A stretch of DNA of 6,203 bases from Alphaproteobacteria bacterium UBA7371. GTDB taxonomy: Bacteria > Pseudomonadota > Alphaproteobacteria > UBA8317. The notes beneath the pieces are model-generated. The model was not told the DNA's origin, made no database searches, and saw nothing but the letters and a program-made list of their open reading frames with translations. The stretch spans positions 1 through 6,203 of the forward strand of contig DKOD01000013.1 of assembly GCA_002469865.1 (NCBI GenBank). Reading direction: 5' to 3'. Made by a program: the position numbers and the translations under genes. This document shows positions 1 through 5,238 of this stretch, piece by piece; positions within the stretch are counted from its first letter, which is position 1; each line of letters starts with the position of its first letter.

Positions 1-71
1 AAAATTCACAAACAACAGCTGGTTCTTGGACCTTAAAAGCCCCCATCCACAAGCACAATCTTAGAGATTAA
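1..71. other. Left edge, possible 3' end of an upstream gene (frame undecided)
   Basis: All three forward frames stop within the first 71 bases (stops at 34-36, 62-64 and 69-71), and the stops are followed at once by a terminator-like stem-loop at 78-96. This fits the last codons of an upstream + strand gene ending here. The piece is too short to choose a frame or name a product, and plain intergenic DNA is equally possible. Confidence 0.25.
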
Positions 72-77
72 TGTTGC

Positions 78-104
78 GTGACCCAAAATGGGTCACTCTT
101 TCTT
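78..104 (+). terminator. Probable Rho-independent terminator upstream of the sigma gene
   Basis: A perfect 7-bp inverted repeat, GTGACCC at 78-84 and GGGTCAC at 90-96, encloses a 5-nt loop AAAAT. It is followed by a pyrimidine-rich, T-biased tail (97-104). This is the geometry of an intrinsic terminator closing a transcription unit to the left, although the T-run is interrupted by two C residues. A protein operator is the alternative, since the site lies about 90 nt before the sigma-factor start and a 7-5-7 palindrome can also bind a dimeric regulator. Confidence 0.6.
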
Positions 105-184
105 CCGGTGGTTTCGGGGGCGTGTTTATCTGAAAATTCAAGGAATGTTTATTCGCAAATTGGGATATTTGTTTTGGAGTTACC
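105..184 (+). promoter_or_regulatory. Leader region of the operon with ribosome binding site
   Basis: This AT-rich stretch lies between the terminator and the first gene of the cluster and is the only substantial gap before the five coupled genes, so the main promoter probably lies here. GGAG at 176-179, five bases before the ATG at 185, is a convincing Shine-Dalgarno site. The heptamer TGTTTAT occurs twice (123-129 and 146-152), 23 nt apart, about two helical turns. No well-formed -35/-10 pair could be fixed by eye. Confidence 0.45.
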
Positions 185-817
185 ATGTCTCGTTTTTTAA
201 GCGTGGAACAAGAGCGTTTGCTTATTGCCAACATTCAATTGAACCAATGCACCAAAAGCCAACTTGATCTTATTGATGCGTTCCAGCCTTTGGTGGGCCA
301 GTTCATGCGTCGGGTTAAAGTCCGTGGTGGCTTTGAGCGGGAAGACCTTCTTCAAGAAGCCAACCAAACCATCATTGAGACAGCCTATGAATTTGATCTT
401 GAGCGATCTTATCAGGGCCAGCCGATCCGATTTGCGAGTTTTTTGATGCACCGCTTGAGAAGCACCATGCAACGTGTGGTCCGGGACCAAACCGACGTGA
501 TACAGCGACCTGCACGCAACACCAAGCACGAGGCGGCCCGGGTGGTCCATGGGGAAGATCTCATGGACCAACAACGTACCTTATTCGACATACTTAAGGC
601 GCCGGAGCCAAACCCAGAGCAGCTCCTCATTGCCCAACAGGAAAGGGCCCAAATGCGCAGAGCGGTCGCCTGCGCCATGCGGGTCTGTGAAAGACCTCAA
701 TGGCAGAAAATCAAAAAATGGAGTCGGGATAGAATGGCCAAAAAATCCCCTTGTGCAGGCACCAGGAAAGCTCTTCAGGCCGGCCGGTCGGCCATTGGAA
801 ATCGGGCCACGCCGTGA
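185..817 (+). CDS. Sigma-70 family RNA polymerase sigma factor, short C-terminus
   Basis: Predicted 210-residue sigma-70-family protein that would direct RNA polymerase to a subset of promoters. Residues about 27-110 read as sigma region 2: a helix around LIDAFQPLV, the EREDLLQEA core of region 2.2 (51-59), then FASFLMHRLRSTMQRVVR (83-100), where the DNA-melting and -10-recognition helices lie. Region 4 is not obvious, but AGTRKALQAGRSAIGNR (191-207) aligns without gaps to the usual region 4.2 helix-turn-helix pattern. The protein ends three residues later, without the basic helix that normally follows. The start has a good RBS (GGAG at 176-179). The TGA overlaps the next gene's GTG as GTGA, which argues that this frame is genuine to its end rather than a frameshifted tail. 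As first gene of a DotI-DotM-DotL-DotA-like cluster it may be its dedicated regulator (inference). Region 2 assignment is strong; function and promoter class are unknown. Confidence 0.8.
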   Translation: MSRFLSVEQERLLIANIQLNQCTKSQLDLIDAFQPLVGQFMRRVKVRGGFEREDLLQEANQTIIETAYEFDLERSYQGQPIRFASFLMHRLRSTMQRVVRDQTDVIQRPARNTKHEAARVVHGEDLMDQQRTLFDILKAPEPNPEQLLIAQQERAQMRRAVACAMRVCERPQWQKIKKWSRDRMAKKSPCAGTRKALQAGRSAIGNRATP

Positions 818-1455
818 TTTCAACGCTCAGCAATTACCTGTTTCCTGGGCTTGAGGATTTTGCCCATCAGGAAAGGGGTTTGGCTTCCCTCATCGCCAAC
901 CAACGGCGATGGATGACGATCTCCATTCTCACTCATGGCCTATTTATATTGATGCTCATCATGAGTCTCGCCATGGGTAGAGGTGAGGACCGTTTTTTTG
1001 CAGTTTCCGACGACGGGCGCCTTTATCCTGTTTTGCCCAGCAGCAGCAAGCAAACCGCTGATATCAGGGCGATGTCTTTCGCAAGGGAGGTGTCCATGGC
1101 TTTGTTGAATTATGACTTTCTGGACATGGGGTATGTTCACAAAAATTTGCGTAGCCTTTTTACCCAAAAGGGTTGGGACAACTACCGCACGGCACTGGAC
1201 AAGGCTGGCATCACTGATGACGTTAAAAAAGAACGCCTCGTGATGCGCTCGGTGGAGGCAAAACTTCCTGACATCATTCAGCGCCACGATGATGGCCGCC
1301 TGCGTCTCCAGGGCGAGGTTGTTACAAGGATATTAGGCCCCAGGATCGATAGCAGCCACAAGATGGAGGTAACAGTTACCCTTACGCCAAAGCCTTTTGC
1401 AAATCCCCACGGCTATTTGGTGGAACGCATTCAGGTGTTGCGGGGATGGAAGTAA
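814..1455 (+). CDS. DotI/IcmL-like type IVB secretion inner-membrane protein
   Basis: Predicted 213-residue bitopic inner-membrane protein of the DotI/IcmL (TraM of IncI plasmids) family. Members form part of the core of type IVB secretion and conjugation systems, with a short cytoplasmic tail, one membrane span and a periplasmic domain of NTF2-like fold. Visible here: cytoplasmic residues 1-33, a hydrophobic span at about 34-53, then FFAVSDDGRLYPV (61-73), which mirrors the post-membrane FFA...G...P motif of IcmL. A domain with YDF (100-102) and FTQKGWDNY (116-124) matches the IcmL pattern. The GTG at 814 was chosen because it overlaps the upstream TGA (GTGA), has a GGG-containing weak RBS, and gives almost exactly the Legionella IcmL length (about 212 residues). 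An in-frame TTG at 751 would add 21 residues inside the sigma gene and is unlikely. An ATG at 913 would remove the cytoplasmic tail. Confidence 0.8.
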   Translation: MISTLSNYLFPGLEDFAHQERGLASLIANQRRWMTISILTHGLFILMLIMSLAMGRGEDRFFAVSDDGRLYPVLPSSSKQTADIRAMSFAREVSMALLNYDFLDMGYVHKNLRSLFTQKGWDNYRTALDKAGITDDVKKERLVMRSVEAKLPDIIQRHDDGRLRLQGEVVTRILGPRIDSSHKMEVTVTLTPKPFANPHGYLVERIQVLRGWK

Positions 1456-1796
1456 ATCTCGGCGAGTTGGACATGGTAAGTGAGAAATTGGAGCTTGCCT
1501 ACATGAAGCCCATGATGAGGGCAGGCCTCACGGCATGGCCTAAAAAAACCGCCCATGCCTATGCAACCACCAGAATTTTGGAAGGTTGGGTGTGCCTATT
1601 GCAGGCTGGACCTTGCCCTTCTTATTTCTATCTCTTTGGCCATATCCGGGCGCCTAAGCCCATGATCAATGCTTTGCTATCAGTGGGTCGTCCTTGCCCA
1701 ATCATGGGCCAAGGCCGGACCATTCTGGCCCATTGGTCGAAGGAAAAATATGCAGGCCATGCTGTCGCCCAAGCCTTCTTGGCTTCAGACTTTTGA
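1446..1796 (+). CDS. DotM/IcmP-like protein, C-terminal domain only
   Basis: Predicted 116-residue soluble protein. Residues about 32-105 resemble the C-terminal part of DotM/IcmP (TrbA of IncI plasmids), the partner of the DotL coupling ATPase: HAYATTRI (37-44) corresponds to the family's HAY-x-x-T segment, LLSVGRPCP (77-85) to its L-x-x-VGR-x-x-P segment, and AHW with EK (95-101) to its AHW-x-x-EK segment. Legionella DotM is about 376 residues with N-terminal membrane spans; here there is no hydrophobic span and only about 30 residues precede the match. The upstream DNA is fully occupied by the DotI-like gene in another frame, so the missing part is not encoded next door. The ATG at 1446 lies inside the DotI-like 3' end (10-nt overlap) after a GGGG stretch; an ATG at 1473 is an alternative. 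The stop lies 2 nt before the DotL-like ATG. Position beside the DotL-like gene supports the call. It could be a remnant, but a clean frame and tight coupling favour a working minimal protein. Confidence 0.6.
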   Translation: MEVNLGELDMVSEKLELAYMKPMMRAGLTAWPKKTAHAYATTRILEGWVCLLQAGPCPSYFYLFGHIRAPKPMINALLSVGRPCPIMGQGRTILAHWSKEKYAGHAVAQAFLASDF

Positions 1797-1798
1797 CC

Positions 1799-3214
1799 AT
1801 GACCATCAGGCCATTAAACCTTTCCGGTCATGGTCTTTGGCCTTTGGTGCTGGGCCAGGATCAGTTGCTGCGTCATCAATTGGTCATGGGCACCACCGGG
1901 TCTGGAAAAACAGAATATCTGCTTCGGCTGGCCGAGCAACAGGTCATGCATGGCGGAGGCTTGTTGCTGGTTGATGGCAAAGGCGAGCGGCCATTGGTCA
2001 ACCGTCTTGCCGGCATTGTGCATGAGGCCGGTCGCCTGGATGATTATTTTGTGTTGGATTTTGGCGAGGATGCCCCGACCAATCGTTTTAATGCCCTGGC
2101 CACGGCCACATCCGATGATGTTACGGAATTCATGGTCCAGATGATGGATAATCCAGGCCATATGGATGTCTGGAAGGCCAGATCCATGGCCCTCTTACGC
2201 GGGGTGGTGGCTTGCGCCGTGGACATGAGGGGACCCGATTTTGTGCCGGATTACGCCCGATTACGTAGGATGTTGAATTTGAACAATTTGGTCTTTCTCG
2301 TGACGGGCAAAAGGATGGAGGGTGAGGAGGCCCATGCGCCCACCGAGCGGATCCGGCCAGAAAGCATGGCCCGCCTTCGCGCCTATTTGGATGCGCTTCC
2401 AGGTTTTCGCTGGACCAGGTCCAACAGCCCGCATCGCCTGTCGGGTGAAGCGGTGGCGCAGCATGGCTATCTTTTGTCCAATTTGTTCCGGGTCATGGAT
2501 GACCTGGTTCATACCTTTGGCCATTGTTTTGGGGATGGGCCTGGCGACATCGACATGATCGATATCATGGACCGCCATCGGGTTATGCTGGTGTTGCTTC
2601 CTTCCTTGTCGCGTTCCCCTGAGGTGGTTCGGGCCCTTGGTCGCCTGGTTCTTGGCGCCCTTCGTGGCGCCATGCGGGTCAGGCTTAAATCAGGGCCACC
2701 AACCACTGAAATTCCAGCCAATTTGGTGATCATGGATGAGGTGGGTGCCTATGCCATGCCAGGGCTTGATATGATGGCTGCTCAGGCACGTTCCTTGCGA
2801 CTTGGCATGGTGTTTGCCACCCAGACACTCTCCTCCCTGCAACATGCCGGCAAGGAACTGTCAGAGAATATCCTTGGCAATTGTGGCACCAAGATATTCT
2901 TGCGATGTGAAGACGCCTTTGCGACCTCCGAACTTGCCCGAAAGATTTCACCAATTATTGCGGAGGTAACCCATCAACAGGTCCGCCGTAATTTGTTTTC
3001 CTTTCATGATTGGGCCACCACGGGAATTGCAAAATTGGAACCCAAAAGCCAATTAGATTATCGGGCTCTTTGCCACCTACGACCGGGGGAGGGATATTTG
3101 ATCCGGGGTGTGGGTTTTAGAAAAATGCGTTTTGCTAGGGCCAAATCAAAGCCCATGCCTTTCAGCCCTATGCGCCATGGGATGCTCCATGGGTTTCAAC
3201 CCCCAGGGCTCTAA
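1799..3214 (+). CDS. DotL/IcmO-like type IV coupling ATPase (VirD4/TrbC class), no membrane anchor
   Basis: Predicted 471-residue ATPase of the type IV coupling protein family, which recruits substrates to the secretion channel using ATP. Walker A GTTGSGKT is at 31-38. A second core strand, LLLVDGKGE (55-63), Walker B VIMDE (310-314) and a sensor-like FATQ (339-342) follow in the expected order, then KIFLRCED (365-372), which resembles the KIF-x-x-x-ED segment of DotL. An all-helical insert at roughly 150-260 fits the coupling-protein all-alpha domain. The family normally starts with two membrane spans (DotL is about 783 residues). Here Walker A is reached after 30 residues and no span is seen. 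The C-terminus ends about 40 residues after EGYLIRG (431-437), so the long adaptor-binding extension of DotL is also missing. The ATG at 1799 was chosen because it follows the DotM-like stop by 2 nt; the upstream in-frame ATG at 1694 lies inside that gene and adds only hydrophilic residues. No clear RBS; translation is probably by coupling. Confidence 0.85.
   Translation: MTIRPLNLSGHGLWPLVLGQDQLLRHQLVMGTTGSGKTEYLLRLAEQQVMHGGGLLLVDGKGERPLVNRLAGIVHEAGRLDDYFVLDFGEDAPTNRFNALATATSDDVTEFMVQMMDNPGHMDVWKARSMALLRGVVACAVDMRGPDFVPDYARLRRMLNLNNLVFLVTGKRMEGEEAHAPTERIRPESMARLRAYLDALPGFRWTRSNSPHRLSGEAVAQHGYLLSNLFRVMDDLVHTFGHCFGDGPGDIDMIDIMDRHRVMLVLLPSLSRSPEVVRALGRLVLGALRGAMRVRLKSGPPTTEIPANLVIMDEVGAYAMPGLDMMAAQARSLRLGMVFATQTLSSLQHAGKELSENILGNCGTKIFLRCEDAFATSELARKISPIIAEVTHQQVRRNLFSFHDWATTGIAKLEPKSQLDYRALCHLRPGEGYLIRGVGFRKMRFARAKSKPMPFSPMRHGMLHGFQPPGL
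3175..3192 (+). repeat. Paired CCATGG palindromes able to form a stem-loop before the DotA-like start
   Basis: CCATGG at 3175-3180 and again at 3187-3192, separated by GATGCT. As each copy is self-complementary, the pair can fold as a 6-bp stem with a 6-nt loop in the mRNA, ending 21 nt before the ATG at 3214. It lies within the coding end of the DotL-like gene, so it may be only codon choice, given how common CCATGG is in this window. Confidence 0.35.
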
Positions 3215-4815
3215 TGGAAGACGGTTTCACCGGTTATTTTTTTGGCCTGTCAGAAAGACTTTGGACCGGGCTTTCCCAGACGGTTCTCATGCCCGTATTT
3301 GCCAGCATGTCGGCCATGCTTTTGTTGGTCATGCTGATCATGACTGCCTTTGGCCGGGGTGTGCTGGTTGCTCCGGTTGCTTATCGTTTTGCATTGAGCA
3401 TCTTACTGCTCACCCCGGTGCCAGGAAGTATTCTTCCCCTTGGTGCTGAGCTTCTTCGTCAACTTCTTGATGCCAGCACCACAATTGCCCAGGCCGTGCA
3501 AACACAACAGATGCAATTACCGTCAAACCAACCCAACATCGCCAATGCTTTGGCGGCGGTTGAAGCAGAGATGGAGACCCGAAAAGCCCTATTGGTTGAA
3601 GCCTGCCTCATTCTTGCCCCAAGACCTGAATATTGCGGCGGTCCGGCTGCAGTTTATGCCGACATTCTTACCCTTGATGCAGCCACCAATGTTGCTAGTG
3701 ACATCAAAAATTTTGTGGCCACGCCCGCCCAATCACTGGCTGCCATGGTCGCCTTTGAACAGAAAAGTGACCCTCAATTTCTTGCCAACCTTCTTGTGGA
3801 TGCGCAGGCGCAAACCGCTGCAAGCCTCACTTTGCGCAGAAATAATATCCATGCAGAACCTCTGGGTAATGATTTTGGCAATTGGTTTTCTTACCCCATG
3901 GTGCGTTTTGGTGAGATCTTAACCCGAGGCCAGCAAATATTTCGTGAAGTTGCGGTTCGGCCCTCTTGGCCCAATTTGCATGAAAGCAATCTTCTTAATG
4001 CAGGCCTCAGCAGGGACCAAGCCAATCGGCTGTTGGCAATGATGGATGCTTTGGATGCAGGACAGCAGCAAGCACCCATGCTCCATGCCGATGCCTTCGG
4101 CACTTGGGTTGCGGTTCTGCGGGAACGCAATGATGATGACGGCCCAGGCATCCGGGCTGCCCTTTTGAACCAAATCCTAAGGGAAGTTGGAGAAGGTAAC
4201 GGCACCAGCAATTTTGTGGTTCGTGCCGGCCGAATTGGCAGTTTGATGATGGCTGTTTCGTCGGATTGGCTCACCGGTGTCGGTGCCGGCAATTGGCTAT
4301 CTGATGCGGGTTTCGGGGCCACTGGCCGCGCGCTTGGTGCCTCATCGATCCGGGTCTTTGGTTCTGATCAAGGCGCACAATTGGGGGCAAGCCTTGCCCT
4401 ATTATTGCCTGATAAGGCCTGGGCGGTGACTCTTGGTGTGGTTGGGGCCTTTGTGGCCTATGCCATACCTCTGGCCCTGCAGCTTGCCTGGGCCACACTT
4501 ACCTTGATGATGTTCTTGGCCATCGTAAAGATATTGGTTTTGGCACCTATTTTGCCCATTTATCCCTCGGTGGGAGATACCATATTGAAGTTGATTTCCT
4601 TCGTGGCCTTGGCCCCACCCGCCATGATGTTGGGTTTAGAATTGTTTTTGCTGGTAAGCATTTTTGTGGATGATGCGATCCTCTTGCCCATTTCTTATTT
4701 GCTGCCAAGCATTGGAAGCCCCGTGGCGGTGGGGCTTTTGCTGATCATGACCTTTGCGCTCCAGTTTCGCTTTATCTTGGCGCTCTTGGCACGCACCACA
4801 ACTTTCTTACGTTAA
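3214..4815 (+). CDS. DotA/TraY-like polytopic inner-membrane protein
   Basis: Predicted 533-residue inner-membrane protein. One hydrophobic span lies at about 25-45 and a weaker one at 53-73. A long hydrophilic region (about 74-395) follows, and then a C-terminal cluster of spans at about 402-427, 430-450, 456-482 and 503-525. This is the arrangement of DotA/TraY of type IVB systems: early membrane segment, large periplasmic region, grouped C-terminal spans. The stretch around ILVLAPILPI and the following PPAMMLGLELFLL resembles the conserved C-terminal membrane region of DotA, but the match is by eye only. Legionella DotA is about 1048 residues with an exported signal; this version is about half as long and has no obvious cleavable signal. 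Two cysteines (131, 141) in the presumed periplasmic region could form a disulfide. The ATG overlaps the DotL-like stop as TAATG, so it is translationally coupled. Position in the cluster is the main support for the name; otherwise it is a hypothetical membrane protein. Confidence 0.6.
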   Translation: MEDGFTGYFFGLSERLWTGLSQTVLMPVFASMSAMLLLVMLIMTAFGRGVLVAPVAYRFALSILLLTPVPGSILPLGAELLRQLLDASTTIAQAVQTQQMQLPSNQPNIANALAAVEAEMETRKALLVEACLILAPRPEYCGGPAAVYADILTLDAATNVASDIKNFVATPAQSLAAMVAFEQKSDPQFLANLLVDAQAQTAASLTLRRNNIHAEPLGNDFGNWFSYPMVRFGEILTRGQQIFREVAVRPSWPNLHESNLLNAGLSRDQANRLLAMMDALDAGQQQAPMLHADAFGTWVAVLRERNDDDGPGIRAALLNQILREVGEGNGTSNFVVRAGRIGSLMMAVSSDWLTGVGAGNWLSDAGFGATGRALGASSIRVFGSDQGAQLGASLALLLPDKAWAVTLGVVGAFVAYAIPLALQLAWATLTLMMFLAIVKILVLAPILPIYPSVGDTILKLISFVALAPPAMMLGLELFLLVSIFVDDAILLPISYLLPSIGSPVAVGLLLIMTFALQFRFILALLARTTTFLR

Positions 4816-4838
4816 GCTTGCTGAACTCTTGTGAAGTA

Positions 4839-4858
4839 TTACCTACAGCGGCAGGTAA
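4839..4858 (+). repeat. Inverted repeat in the gap before the small exported protein
   Basis: TTACCT (4839-4844) and AGGTAA (4853-4858) are exact reverse complements separated by 8 nt. No T-run follows, so it does not look like an intrinsic terminator. It sits directly before the GGAG ribosome binding site at 4864-4867 and could be an operator or an RNA hairpin affecting initiation. A 6-bp repeat can also arise by chance. Confidence 0.35.
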
Positions 4859-4875
4859 CTCATGGAGCCGTTTTG

Positions 4876-5157
4876 ATGAAATATCTTGCTGTACTTGCTG
4901 TCATTACCGTCGCGCCATTGGCCATGGCCGACGTGATGCGTTATCAATGCGATATGGCCGATGGCAACAAAGCGACCTTTCAAACGGGCCCAGAGGTTTG
5001 CGCTTTTAATGGTCAGCAAGGCCAAACCCGTCCCTATGGCCAATGTTTTATCTCAAACCCGCAATTGCGCATTGTTACGCTCAATACGCGTACCGGTGAG
5101 ATCACTTATGAAGACACCGATAATGACAAGGTGACCAAGGGAATCTGCAAGAGCTGA
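4876..5157 (+). CDS. Small exported protein with four cysteines, function unknown
   Basis: Predicted 93-residue precursor. The first 18 residues form a textbook Sec signal peptide: basic MKY, hydrophobic core, and an AMA cleavage site before Asp19. The mature part is about 75 residues with cysteines at 25, 42, 57 and 91, which could make two disulfides in the periplasm or outside the cell. The start at 4876 was chosen because GGAG (4864-4867) sits 8 nt upstream and because the signal peptide begins exactly there; the frame can be opened further upstream at a GTG (4831), but that would put a hydrophilic stretch ahead of the signal. No known family is recognised. The opening YQCDMADG-x-x-ATF is faintly like MliC-type lysozyme inhibitors, not enough for a name. 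It follows the DotA-like gene by 60 nt on the same strand, so it may be co-transcribed with the secretion cluster. Confidence 0.75.
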   Translation: MKYLAVLAVITVAPLAMADVMRYQCDMADGNKATFQTGPEVCAFNGQQGQTRPYGQCFISNPQLRIVTLNTRTGEITYEDTDNDKVTKGICKS

Positions 5158-5238
5158 TTGCCTGCTATTTGCCTTGTCGTTGTTCATTCTTGATGCCATG
5201 GTTTTTTTATATTGTTTCTTCAGCCAAGGCCTTTTTTC
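5158..5238 (+). promoter_or_regulatory. Short intergenic gap, possible promoter for the Gate-family gene
   Basis: This 81-nt T-rich stretch separates the exported-protein gene from the Gate-family gene. It contains two T-runs (5202-5208 and 5232-5237) and an AAGG ribosome-binding candidate. The AT-rich segment TTTTTTTATATTG (5202-5214) could hold a -10 element, but no convincing -35 partner was identified. Confidence 0.25.

Noticed and set aside
660..817. Frameshift in the sigma gene replacing region 4
   Set aside because: The other forward frames over this stretch gave no better region 4 sequence by eye (one has a stop), and the stop at 815-817 overlaps the next start precisely. Not fully excluded, because paired indels could restore the frame.
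1694..1798. Upstream in-frame start for the DotL-like ATPase adding 35 residues
   Set aside because: The extension lies wholly inside the DotM-like gene, is hydrophilic with several Pro and Cys residues, supplies no membrane span, and the ATG at 1799 is ideally placed 2 nt after the preceding stop.
5195..5237. Terminator from GCCATGG and CCAAGGC followed by six T residues
   Set aside because: The arms have a central A-A mismatch and a 22-nt loop, and the T-run sits directly before the Gate-family start between its RBS and ATG, so the structure is too weak to call.
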